Source of the DNA: Volutella citrinella
Lineage: Eukaryota > Ascomycota > Sordariomycetes > Hypocreales > Nectriaceae
Reading direction: 5' to 3'
Length of the DNA stretch: 64,000 bases
Assembly (NCBI GenBank): GCA_034401135.1
Contig: JAWZSP010000005.1
Coordinates: 62,001 to 126,000, forward strand
Shown: positions 1 to 12,049 of the stretch, piece by piece
Layout: each line of letters begins with the position of its first letter
Position numbering within the stretch: position 1 is the stretch's first letter
Program-made: the position numbers and the translations under genes
The notes under the pieces: generated by a model
What the model saw: the letters and a program-made list of their open reading frames with translations, nothing else
Told to the model about the DNA's origin: nothing
Databases searched by the model: none

Positions 1-2
1 TG

Positions 3-3000
3 GCTCACAGCCCGACTTTGCCAAAACCCCTGAACATGAGCGAAAAGATGCTCAAACTGGTTGCCATGCGTATGAAAAAGAAGCCCAATGATCCCAGTGC
101 AAAGAATCAATCCTCCCTCGTCTTCGTGGTCAAAAGTCGCCCTGAAGAAGCGCGGCAATTCAGCGCAGTCTTTACAGGTGATGGAAATGCGGCATCCGCT
201 TTCTTACCTATTTGGACAGGCCCCCCCAAGACCTTTACCGTGATGAAGAGCATGTGACTCACTCCTGACTATTTTGAAGCAGTGAGTGCTAACGTGGCCT
301 GCAGTTGCACACCATGGAAGCCAGAACAACAACAGTAAGCTTCTCTAGAACAAAGTCCACTGAGGCGTTTGGATGTCAAGGAGCTGACCATGTCGATTAG
401 GTTGGACAAGGGCGGATATAGTGGAGCGGTGCAAGAATCCTCCCGATATCGATCTTACTCAAGCATATCTTGAAGACACGTCTGCATGCGCGCAGAATTG
501 GGCGCGAGTCCCAGAGAGCTGCCAAGCGGATTATCAAGCAGCGGTGAGAAAACCCTCATTGTCATTCATCTGGCCCATTATTCTCCGCTGGGACTAATCG
601 ATATTCGTTAGCCGTCAATGTTCTTCCTGAAGTAAGTTACCACATCCTCTCAAACATCTTAAAATGGAAGACTTCTACTAAATTCTCGTAGCATTCTTGC
701 GCAGAAATATATTGTGAGTCCCCCAGATTCGGAAGAGGAAAGTACCGCAAAAGATGCATACTAACCTCCACGACGCAGATCTGCTCTGCCTCAACTGAGG
801 GGCACCCCAGTCCGTATGAGTTTCATTCACGTATTGAATAGAAAATATACTGACGGGCTTATAGCCATCTCAGCACCATGGCTGGTATCATAACCCGCGC
901 CATCGTTCGCCCGGACAACATCACGGAGCCTATTGATATCTATCTCACCTCCCAAACACTGCAGGAGCAGATTGAAGGATTCATTGTGAACTATGGCGGC
1001 CTTCCCATAGGGCATGATATGACTGCCCAGGAAGTTATTGAATACATGGACAAAGGATCAACGGCAGATGGGAAGCCCAAGCTGTTCTGGGATACAGCCG
1101 GCGGTTATTATCGGATCTGGACGCTACGACCAGCTGAAGGTCCCAACTTCGGAACCATCATGCTGGATCCGCTTGAACATACCCCCCTCAACAGCCCTGC
1201 CTGGCAGCGGGTCGCACCTGATGCAGACTGGTGGGTGCTGTTTCACCAAAAACACTTTACCACGGGAGTCAATACCACAGTTCAAAAAGTTGATGAAAAA
1301 AGATATCGACATGAAGCCATTGGCGACGAAGAGTTGGGTTCTGAAGATGAGGAGACACAGGAGAAAAAAAACTCAAAGTGGGAGATGGCCCAGGTTTCCA
1401 GTCCACAGGCGGTTCGGGTGGGAAGAAGGGTCAAGGTGTTAAAGGAGGGAAGGGCAGTAAAGGTAAGAAAGGCGGTAAAAGTGGGAAAGGTAAGAAAGGC
1501 AGTAAAGCTGGATCTGACGACCACTCTATACCCCCGTTTCAGAGCCTAGCAGACGATGGCCCGGGCCTTTCGGGTATGGAAGCGGAACCAATCGCAGACG
1601 ACATGGCCGATCAAATGCATGACGGTATTGCTCCTCAGCGGGCTGGTGGGTTGGACGGCCTCCTGGACCCAAAAGTCTTTGCTCGGTTTGATATCAAAGT
1701 CTCACGCCTGATATCCCAAGGGCTGAAAGCATCACGGGTACGGATCGCAACTCCATTCCATGAACCGCAACATGCTTCTTTTCGCTAAACCTTTCTCTTA
1801 GAAAACCGATACTCAGGTATTTCACGGCTGTGATACCTTCATTCAACAGCTTGCAGAACGTGGGTGGCTTCTGCCTGACCAAGTTCAGGCCCTGCAACAC
1901 CAGCACATGCTCAACGGTCAAATGAAGCTGGGAGGTTTGATTTCTATCTTTCTACATGCAAACCTGAGCATGTCATTCTTCTGTCTGTTTCCAGTTACAA
2001 TTCCAAAATCAGCTGTGTTCACAACAGATCGGCACTCCTGGCTAGTCTCGAAAGACTTGGAATTCACCATGTCTGATCAATCAAAACGACGGTGAGTTCC
2101 CTCTGCGGCTTGTTGATACCACATTCTGATAGATTGCCGTATAGAAACACGCAAAGCGATTACAGTGATATCAAGTCGCTTACCTTCGGAGTGAAGCTAC
2201 CACCTGAGAATCAAATCTGGAACATCCCTTTCAGACTGGAGAATGATGACTTCGCGTATCTCCGTGTGCAGATACTGAGCGAGGTTCGATTTGTCGTGCA
2301 TCGTCCATTTCAACTCGAACGGCGGTACATTTATGCATCGTTTTTGGGACAACTAGTGTCTGGGCAGGATACAAGCAATGTTTGTTATCCGTCAACAGCA
2401 ATTTCAGTCTCTATTTATTACTGACGCTGTTCGTTAGGTAATTGTTGACTACCTATGGTTTCCTGACACCGATACCACGGTGCATTACCATGTCCGCTTC
2501 GCCGATGAGGGGTTCAATGCCGACGGCTACAAGATAAGGCTTCAGAACCTCTGGAGTGCTTTTCCAGCGGGAATTAGCACCGTGAGCGCTTTGAAAGCGG
2601 CTATTCTGCTCCCCGGAAAAGGTTATTAAAACAGTCTTCCTCTTCAATCAAGATGGCAAGCGCGGTGCTGACTTTCTCCAAAACGCAGACTCTGCTATCG
2701 ACATTGATGAGAAGCTGGGTATCCAGGACTGTGGCTTTGTGGTAGAGAAGAGTTGCATCATTTCCCCAGACTTATGCTTGAAGCGAATTTACGGCACAAA
2801 CTCTTTTGCTGATGGGAAACCCTTCCAACCCTTTGGGGATTTAATCACCATCAGTCGTCCAGTCATTGGACTGCAGCTGCAGAATCTTTTCTCAGTTGGG
2901 TCCTTCAAGGTAGTTCTCAGCTAGCTGCCGAGCTATCCTCCCGCAGACGAGACTGACATCTTGCACAGGTGTTTGTGAGAATTCAAGAAACATTCCACAT

Positions 3001-6000
3001 TGGGGACGTGAGCATTCCAATAGTCTTCGAGTCAAGACCGGTCCGTGGTTGCGACCAGACGGTCTACCAGCTCTCGTACATCGTGTCAGAAGGGAAAGGC
3101 ATCACATTGGTGCAGCTCGTCGAAGGTCTAAGCCTTGGCACCGTGGACTTTTCCGACATTCTCGGCTTGCATCAAGCTCTTGAAGCAGTCCAAATTCTCT
3201 CCTTTACGCTCGGGTGGTATGGCCGGCCCGATGGCGATTCTACGAAGTCCTCCTTCTCTCCAACTCCTGATTTTATCGAGCTCTGTATTGAGCTTGATGG
3301 AATCAAGGTGGTTGATGGTCTATTGACTATTGATAAAGCATTTGTGGAACTCCGGCTCGACAAAAGTTCTTCTGGTTGGGACCTTTCAGTGACAGGTCTA
3401 ACAGAGATCACCTTGGGCGAGTGCCCAGTGGAGCTTTTCGTCAGATATGGATCGAGGCCGGAATGGATAGATGTATACGAGGATATTCCTGGGTTTTTCA
3501 AATTCGCCCTCAACACCACCACATCCCACTCTTTATCGCTTGCGAATATTCTCGGGCAGCTAATGCCCAACGTTAAGTGTCTGCCGTCCACATTCGGGAC
3601 TATCGCGACCAAGACGGGCATCACCAGGTTTCAAATCGGAATACAAAAGGATGCGGATGGCAAAAACTCTATCTCGGTTTTGGACATCGAGATGATGCTG
3701 GAAGTCGACGATATTGACATCTTTGGTGAGCAACCCTAAGTGAGATCCGGACGCCTCGACTAATTTCGATAAAAGATGAATTCAGTATTAGTCGACCAAC
3801 GCTTCATCTACGCATAGAGAATCCGGGTAACAAGGTTAGTCGTGGAGGAAACTACAAGTATCATGAACTAAGATTTTGCAGGAAGGAAGAAAGATTGAAG
3901 TGTACATCTCTGCCATGACGAGGGTTGCAGGTAACAATATAAAAGCCACCATCTGGCTTGACGCGGAGGAGGATACCCAGATCGGGTTATCCATCGTACC
4001 AACCGAAAAGAATATTCCCTTAGGGGATATAATCACTTCGTTCCAGAAGAAGGTAACAAGTACGTCCGCTGCTTCACTCTCGACTTCCAACGGATGCCAA
4101 TTGAACTCACTAATACTGCACTAGAATCTTTGGACCTTGACTTCCCCGACCATTTCGAATACTTGCGTGGTATTAAAACAGGTCCAATCCATGTGTCGTT
4201 CCAGAAGGCAGAAGCATCAAGTTTATCCCTCGACACGTTTTTCCTTACCGTCCAGGGAGACCGGGAGTTTGTCCTTTGGGATGAACCCCGGGTAGCATTC
4301 TCCGACGTTACATTCCTGACCAACTTTGTACGGGACTCTGGATTACACGTTGCCTTCGGCGCGACGTTGGAAGTCGGGAGCTACCATCTGGCAGGCAGTA
4401 TCTCCTATCAACGAGCAAGTACAGGGGTTGCTCCTGTCGACGGCTCAAAGCAGTTGACAGAGAAGTCTACCTTGGACAAAGCAAATGATACGACCAGCTA
4501 CGTTGTTCAACTGGAATTCGAGGGGCAAATATCCTTGCATGATATTTTGCTGAAGGCCACTGGTGTTGATGTGGCCCAAGCCTTCCAAAATGCAGGGTTG
4601 GAGAGCCTCACGAAGTACACCGACATTGACATACAATCGGTCAATCTTGTCCTGTCCAAAACCCCAGGCATCTGGAAGGTCAATGTCAGAGCTAGTCTCT
4701 CGTGGCTCGGGTTCACTGCTGTCAGTCTGGAAGCCTCCCGCTCCAACTCGTGGTCCTTTGACCTGGAGCTGTCGTGTGACAATCCTCTCAAGGTTCTCCC
4801 CGATTCTTGGGCCGACGAAATCGGGGAATGCGTCAGGTTCAGTGACACGCTGCTATACCTGTTCTACGGTGCACCTGAGCACAGTTCACGCTATCAGCGG
4901 CTGCAAGTCACCCAAGACTCGCGCCGATTGCTGAGGACTGGGGGCGGAATTGCACTGGCAACTACCTTGAAACTTGGACCGAAGCTGGCTGTACTGGAAA
5001 AGTGGTTCCAACTCAAAGAGCTGCGTATAGCTGGTGTGGCGGGACCCAAGTTCTTTGCCTTGGCGGTGAGCACTGACATGATGACGTTGCTGGACGGGAA
5101 CCTCACAGTTGCGGGACAATTCTTCCTGTCCTACATCGACGGGGGCCTGACCGTTGGTGTCGGAGGCGATTATGGGCTCCGGATCCCGGCGATAACCGAC
5201 AAGACTATCACGGGCCTCGTTTCGGTGGCCTTTGACTTCGGCAATCACGGGTTGAAGTTCACTTTCGGCACGAACGATGGGATCCAGGACATTTGCGAAA
5301 TCAAGGGGTTTGACCTAGAGGAGGCCAAGGTCGAGTTGACGATGAGTCCTAACGTAGTGCCCACGATGTTTGCCGTACAGGGTGGAATCAGGATTCAAGG
5401 ACTTGGAGACGTCAAGGGACAGTAAGTCATGCCCAATTACGACTTTCCCGGAAGCTTGGAAGGGCTGACTCAATCGCTAGCATCGGGTTACGGTTCATCG
5501 CGAAAAACCCGACCAACTGCTATATTGAAGGCTGGATAGATAACCTCAATCTTCCACAGCTCTTGGGCAAATTTGCGACAGCTATCCATCTGCCAGTTGC
5601 TGTTTCGTCGTTCCTTGGCAAGAATGGAATCAACCTTGAGCGGCTTGCTATCGAAATCGTGCCAAAGGATATGGAAGATGTAGCAAATAGCAGGACACTC
5701 AGGCGAAGACTGCATTTTGAAGCAGCCATCTCGCTTGGTACGTCGCCTTTCATCATCATCCCATTGACTGCATCATGCAACTTACCAAGGGTTATTTTAG
5801 TCATCGATGGCAAGCCAATCTGGTCTGGATATGCTCTCATTGACATCAACGACTCCGGGTTTGTCATCTTTTCGCTGATGGAACCAGTGACACTCGTCAA
5901 CCCAGAGGTCTTTAGTTTGAAGCGCTACTCGGATGCAGATACTGCCAAGTACAAACTGGAGCTTCCGAAGCAAGTCAAGGCCGACTATCTGACACCGCGA

Positions 6001-7605
6001 ATGCTAGAAGAAGGCCCTGTTCTAAAGATAGCATCCGAGGGGCCCAACCCAGTCTTCATATCTGCGCAGCTTACCCTGCTCGGCGCAAAGTTTGCCTTTT
6101 TAGCTGCTGTTGATGGAGACAGCTTCCGTGGGCTTTTCTCTGTATCGGAGAGCTCAATCGGTAGCCTTGAGTTTACCGTCAACTGCGTCTTCAAATCGAG
6201 TATTGACCTACAAGCCGCTGCCACGCTCAACCTGGGTGACCACATCGTCTCTTTGATGGCTCTCCTGGGTCCCATGGAGGGCGCATTCCATTCCGACAAC
6301 TTGGAAAAGCCCTCCTCGAAACCTACGGCAGTTGGGTTCTCTGGGAAGCTCAAGATCGGAGTGGCATGGGCGGCCGGGAAGGATCCTCTATCAATAAGCT
6401 TGTCCGGCAAGGCTTTTGCCTTTGGCCGTGAATGGTCTTTGGACAAGATTGAGTTCAAGATCACCGAGGACGACTTGCGCAGCATTCAAGAATTTGCTAA
6501 ACGGCTATGGGCGTATATCAAGGACAATTTCACGGATCTTGTCAAGCAATGGGCTCAGGATGCAAAGACTGCAGTCAACGATGCCATCGACTTCCTTGAG
6601 CACAACTGGGATCTCGCCAGGCCCGAATTGGTGCGGCTGGTGGCTGAGCTCAAGGAAACCGACATCAGCAAGGTCATTGGCCCTGTTATCAGAGAGCTAG
6701 GCCTCAAGTTCCGCGATGCGCTCGACCTAGTCGACGATTTCGAGTTCGATAAATTCACCGGTGGGAAGCTGCTCGCCCCCATCTACGGCCCCAAGCCTCA
6801 GCCAGACCAGCTTCCAGGTTGGGCGCTGCCTGATGTCCCCGAGGATATCCTGAACATACCCAAACCACCAGCATCCAAACCCCCAGTATCTGGCGGTATA
6901 CCAGGAGGTGGCATTCCTTTGGACTTGTTGGATGGGCTACCAGGATTTCCCCCGAAACAGACCCCAAAGCCCACATCGCCTGTTGTACCTGTTGTGCCTG
7001 TCATGCCTCCTCCCCTCTTCGACCCTTTCAAGGACTTTCCAGACATCATTGCCTCACGGTCAGACTTCAACATTGTCTCCCTTAATGGAACCTCCCTCAA
7101 TACAGTTCTTGGTGGTCTCTCGCCGACAGTTCCCTTGGGTGGCGGCCTCCCATTCTTGAACAGCTCCGCCCTTTTCGATGGCGGAGACATCCCTGTCTCA
7201 TTCGCCTTAGAAGCAGACTTTGTTCCGGCTGAAGTTCCTTTGCCTGATGCCCCAGACGATCTAATAACCGCGTTGGCTCAGGCTCTCAACACATCGGTCA
7301 ATGCGGCCATGGCGAGAAACCACGGGTTGTCCCAGGGCCCCGTTGTCACAGCAAAGCTACCGACATGGTATGCAACTGAAATGGACCGTTTCTTTCAATC
7401 AACCGTTGCTGCGTCCGATTCAACTCCTGATGAGGTTGCATCCACTGATCAAATGGTGGAACAAATTGCTACATTTGGAGAAGATGAAGTTGTCGCCATG
7501 GCGAGATGTCTACGGCTTTCTGGGTATTCAGATGACGCTATCCGGAACGAGTATCGAAAAGCATTCGAAGAGGATATGTCGCCTGAATTGTTTGCTAGGA
7601 TTTGA
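3..7605 (+). CDS. Very large multi-exon protein of unknown function (5' end outside window)
   Basis: I do not recognise this family. The reading frame is open at the window edge and runs through small exons that keep phase: 1-253, 305-334, 411-543, 612-631, 692-713, 779-813, 865-1489 and 1543 onward, then larger exons near 2647-2920, 2970-3730, about 4125-5423, 5481-5737 and 5801-7605 (stop TGA). Donors such as GTAAGT and GTGAGT and CTGAC branch sites support the joins; the join between about 2560 and 2645 is unresolved. Roughly 2,100-2,200 codons lie in the window. The sequence is rich in alternating hydrophobic residues of the kind found in long beta-strands, with repeated stretches of the form LxLxVxxP. 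A proline-rich linker lies at about 6820-7020, followed by a C-terminal region of about 190 residues. No signal peptide can be judged because the start is missing, and no clear membrane helix is seen. Confidence 0.72.
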
Positions 7606-8102
7606 GGCTGCAGAACTAGCAGCGTGTCGTTGAGCTTCTTTGACCCTCCCTTTTCATCAATCTCTGTCTTACAACTCCGCATGCATAATTGAAGCAATAT
7701 ATGTGTGCCATCTCTTGTTGTGTGAGCAAATCTGCGTAGAGTCCATGTAATTAGGCTGTAGAGCTTTGATAGAAACCAACAACCAACCACCCTACCGCGC
7801 CAAGTGTTAAAGCTCATGACTAAACGCTTTTTCTGGGAGGTGATGGAAGAAATATGACATTGGGTAGTCCTAGGCCCCAAGCTTGGGATGCTACAATAGC
7901 AAAGTTCATTGACAATAACCATAGTCCAGAGGTAGATATATTGAACAGGATTGCTCCACTAAAAAGTCCAGAATCGTTGGCTACAAAGGAATGAAAAATA
8001 GTGGAGTTTACGGCGGAGACACAAAAGAATGACAGAGAGTTATTATGACAATAACAGAACTCCAAAATCGGCGTAAACATCCACTCCTATGCTCCAACTT
8101 GG
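7606..8102. other. Intergenic, convergent 3' ends
   Basis: About 500 AT-rich bases between the stop of the giant gene and the stop of the minus-strand paralogue gene. I see only 3' flanking sequence here; no ORF with recognisable content. Confidence 0.6.
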
Positions 8103-9142
8103 TTAAACGTCAACCTCTATTGTGGTCATTTTGACGAAGTCCTTTGTTGCGCCCCCAAGAAGCGCCTGAATACCCTCCTTAGCATGGCTTTTGAAAAGCG
8201 CGTCGTTGAACGCGCCGTCCTGCTGAGCATACTCGATCTTGAGAGTGGCATTGGTCCCAGAGTCAGCGTTGTTGGGGTCCTTCGCCAGCGCCTTTTTTGC
8301 ATCCTTGTCCAGGGCGTAGGAGCTGAGAACAGCGTTGACGCGGAAGTAGATGGTGCGAACATCTTTATATATGTCAGAAAGCTGTGTTTGAGTGGTGCAA
8401 GGTTTGCTGCAGAGGCACTCACATGGTTGCCAGGCTTGAAGCACTTCATCCTTGTGGTACAGGGTAACCAAGATGAAGATGAAGAGACCGTCCTTGGTCT
8501 GGTCCTTGGTCTTGCTCGGATCAAGCGCGGATTTGATAGTCTCTCTTATCCTCGTAAGGAGGGGTTCGAGCTGTGATTTAATAGACTCCGGCAATGCCAA
8601 TCCGGCGGAGAACTTCTTCACAAGATCGGCATGGAACTTGTTCTTGTCCAGAACAAAGTCGCTCTCCATCGTTTTTATGGCGAAGCCCGCTGTCCTACGC
8701 ACTGGTCAGCATTACAACTTGGGTAAAGCGAGTTACAGTAATGGCCGTACCATGGAGCGTTGACGGCGAGATGATTAATCACTTTCGCCGTGTAGTTCTT
8801 CTTGGGAATCTCCTCATCTTTGAGCTGCTTACTAGAAACCTTGTCTTTGACCGCCTGATTGGCCTTGGTACTGAAGAAAAGGTTGCTGAGATCAACGTTC
8901 GCCTTGACAGCTTCAAGTTGTGCCTTGAGCTCAGGGGTTTGTGTGCCCGTGCTAGGATTGAAGTTGACGTAAAACACGTTCGGCACTTGTTCATTCGTGG
9001 TTCCAGGCTCGTCAGCCATGACAGAGTCAGTGAGTGACTCAGGATCCCCCAAGGCCGAGAGAGTTGTAATAACGTCGTCATGCTCCTCTTGGGTGATGAG
9101 GGGATACCCCATCGTCTCCAAGACAGCGTTCTGAGACTCCAT
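8103..9142 (-). CDS. Unrecognised protein, paralogue A (307 aa)
   Basis: Exons on the minus strand are 9142-8751, 8694-8423 and 8362-8103, giving 307 residues. Intron 1 is phase 2 (donor GTACGG). Intron 2 is 60 bases, phase 1, with a GTGAGT donor; because 60 is a multiple of three and holds no stop, the gene can be misread as having only one intron. I chose the ATG at 9142 because the open frame upstream has no similarity to the paralogue. There is no signal peptide or membrane span. The protein is the sister of the gene at 10337-11316: both carry an N-terminal block with a V/L-F-Y-V/I-N/H pattern, a middle helical block and a C-terminal block with a YFxV strand followed by an IEY strand. I do not recognise the family and assign no function. 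Confidence 0.8.
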
Positions 9143-10336
9143 GGTAGCGGGTTGGATTGCGAGGGAGCGGTGGAAGAGTTTGAGGAAGAAATAGAGCAAC
9201 TGAACAATGGTCTGGAGTGCGAATCCCCAGTCGAACTGGTGAAAGATTTAAGGCAGCTCCTGTGCATTATATGCCTTCCTTCGCAGCAACGAAGCTTGAA
9301 TTTAAGGGGCCGAATGCTACTCTCCTCGTGGACGTTCTCAGCCATTGTCTGGACTAGGCCCAAGTTACTGCCCACCGCGGCTACCCCTAGGACACAACTC
9401 CGCCCACCCCGATCCACACCAGAGCCTTGGCCGTCTCGAGCTTGGTCCAAATCGATAAACATCTTGGCTGCATTTCAGCTCTTTCCCTCGTCGTTCCCGC
9501 ACCTTTCGGGCTTGGGCTGCGGGCTGTTATGCCACCCCTGCACCTCACTAGCCGAATTGATGCATCACAACCAGCGGCTCAAAGCCCGTCTGAGGTTAGG
9601 TTGCCTTCGGGCGGTGGGGAAGGGAACACCCGAGCCGCATGTGACGGCGGGATTTTTAGCGCCTGATGTAGCTCAATGTACTGAATGTACTTCATCGTTT
9701 CGCTCAAAACAAGGCCGATCCAGCCATCCAGAACTGCGGCGTGTATCCCCCCCCCCTGTCCCAGTTCAGTCAGATGACTGCTTTGTGGAGAAATCAGGGC
9801 AGTTTACAAGTGCAGCGCTAAGACAAGTTGGCAATAATATGCGCCTAGCTTGCCTCCTATCTCGCCCGGTGAAGGCAGGACAATACGTGGTCCCGATTAG
9901 GTCCATACCAATGTGCAGTCACGACCGAAAGAGTCATTAATGTACGTAACTATAGGCCTACAATCAATAGATTCTATTACGTTTTAGCTGCCTCGTGGGT
10001 GCCGCGTGCCTCGTAACAACTCTTATCGCAATCCCCAGCCAGCCGGAGAATCACACCAGGAGGTTTCAGCCGCCCTCAGCTAGTAGTCTAGACTCTTTTT
10101 GAAGCATGAATCACAAATGCTGACTCGAGCGGCTCCATGACCGTGGGGGCCGCCTGATACAAGAGATGAGAGAGCACACATGACAAGACCAAAAGGAGAC
10201 GAGCATTGCAACTGAGTCTACGCCTACAGGCATATGAGCATCGGTGTAGTTCACACGATCCCTGGTACCCGTTCACTCAATCCATCCATCCATCCACTCC
10301 ATTCTATTCATCGCCCATACTCCCCATCCCACGAGC
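9143..10336. promoter_or_regulatory. Shared upstream region of the divergent paralogue pair
   Basis: About 1.2 kb separates the two divergent start codons, so it should hold both promoters. It contains a C-run near 9746 and a TCCA tetranucleotide repeat at about 10275-10298 just upstream of the plus-strand start. The long open frames inside it have no recognisable content. Confidence 0.5.
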
Positions 10337-11316
10337 ATGGTCGAAATGGGCTCAGAAGGCGCCAAGTCTGGTTCTAAGCCAGTAGAGAGCGATCCTTCTC
10401 AGGTCGACTATTCTAGTGCTACTGACGTGGACCTCGCAAACTTCCTCTACATTCACAATATCCCCATCGTGTCGGCGGATAAGCAGCACGAGCTCAATGC
10501 CCGTATCAAGAGCATCAACTTGTGGCTGGCTTTGGAGCAGAACACACTTGAAAACACCGTCCAAGGCAAGGTCAAGGAAGGCAAGATACCAAGTGATGAC
10601 TCTCTGTCTGCAAAGACTAAGCGAACCGCCTACCGACACAAGGTTTTCAACGCCGCTCGAGGCATGGCCAGCATGTAAGGCTGCATCCAGCTGTGGATGG
10701 TGACCATCAATCCGTCCATTTCTCGAACACTCGTATCTAACTCGAAGCCCATCTATAGGTTGATAATATCCTCAACAACCTCCAACTCCTCAACAATCAC
10801 AGCTGGAGAAGACAAGATCAGTCTTGCGGTTGCGCGTCACATTCTTGGCGTATCTGGCATCCCCAATTCGTCTCAAATTCTCAACATCTTGAAGGCGGTG
10901 GTTGTTGGTTCTAGCGGGACTGCAGAGAGCATTCAGCCGCATGTGTTTTGCGTTATTGACTATCAACATGACCGTGTACTTGACGCTATCGTTGCTTGTC
11001 AGTTTACAAATATCCCCTTCTGTCTTTCCAGAAGCACTGACTTGTACAAGCGGTCAAATCCTTCTATTTCAATGTCAAGATGGCGGAAGAATCAGCTCCA
11101 AAGCCTATTCCGACCAAAGGTGTCGCCCCTCCGCAGAATAAGTCGGCGACACCAGCCAAAGACAAGTCGTACGAGGCCACTATCGAGTATTCCACCACCA
11201 TTGCGGCCTTTGACTTCAAGCTTTGGGATACGAATGCACCCGAGGATGAAGCTCTTTATGCTCTTGGGAAGCAGGTCCTTGCACAGAGGCAGATCCGTTT
11301 GTTGAAGGAGTTGTAG
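10337..11316 (+). CDS. Unrecognised protein, paralogue B (280 aa)
   Basis: Exons are 10337-10674, 10759-10997 and 11051-11316, with stop TAG. Intron 1 (84 bases, donor GTAAGG) is phase 2 and intron 2 (53 bases, donor GTCAGT) is phase 1, the same phases and places as in paralogue A. The spliced protein has 280 residues and no signal peptide. Exon 3 reads SFYFNVKM and later ATIEYSTT, matching IYFRVNA and LKIEYAQQ in paralogue A; exon 1 matches around residues 30-100. Similarity is clear but low, so the duplication is old or fast-evolving. The longest single frame over exons 2 and 3 is misleading because it ignores intron 2. Function unknown. Confidence 0.78.
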
Positions 11317-12049
11317 AGGCACGTACCAACTCTGATGACCACTACAGCGAAGCCGAAACAGGGCATTTGGGATAGTCTTAGCAGCGCAACCGGCCAGGCT
11401 GATTGGTCTTCCCGGAATAAATGTTCCTATCCTAGATGCATGCATAGTAGTGATAGTAAAGGCGAAACTACTCATTTTGTCACCGCATACATGGCCAGAT
11501 ACAGAATAGCGCGTGGGCATACATGATGGCTATGTAACACGACTCCCGACTATTGGTGATGAGCTATCCGTTTTGAGATGCTGAGAGAAACGCCACAATG
11601 TGCTCGCCAGTAGTTCAGTTACCTATTTTGTTCAATCATGATTCCTAATGCGGTACGAATCGACCATGGCGTTACATGGTCAATGTCCGAGCGGTGCATT
11701 AGCCCAGGAGATAGTCTGATGGCTTGCTGCAGGCAGGCGGCGCATTATCACACACGGGGGGGGGGACAGCAAACATCCAGGGCCTACACTAATTCGTCTG
11801 CCCCCGCTTTCAGCTTTGCTCAGATTCCCCAAATAGGAATTGAGATGCAGGAGGCTTTGTAGATGTCTCGGAGTCGACGGTCTAGACTGGACGACAAATG
11901 CTCACCTACTGTCAGCCCTTCAGTGACAGCGAACAAATGTCTTGGCGCGATTCGGAGTCCCACGACCGTGTGAACAAAGACTATTTGTCGACGGAGAGCA
12001 TCACAGCTGAGCTTCGCACCTCCCTCTACACATCTCATCGGAGATAACC
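11317..12049. other. Intergenic, upstream of the subtilisin gene
   Basis: About 730 bases with 3' flank of paralogue B and the promoter of the protease. A run of about ten G lies at 11756-11765. Nothing else recognisable. Confidence 0.5.

Noticed and set aside
1378..1788. Gly/Lys-rich open frame overlapping the giant gene
   Set aside because: Splicing at 1490-1542 (GTAAGA donor, CTGAC branch, TTTCAG acceptor) joins the two flanking frames in phase; the Gly-Lys frame is a shadow of repetitive DNA.
2560..2645. Possible one-base frameshift in the giant gene
   Set aside because: A 79-base intron with GTGCTT/AACAG ends also restores the frame, so damage is not shown.
8126..8576. Open frames on both strands over paralogue A
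   Set aside because: They overlap the spliced exons in other frames and share no similarity with paralogue B.
9080..9940. 286-codon plus-strand open frame
   Set aside because: It starts antisense to exon 1 of paralogue A and continues through the promoter region without any recognisable domain.
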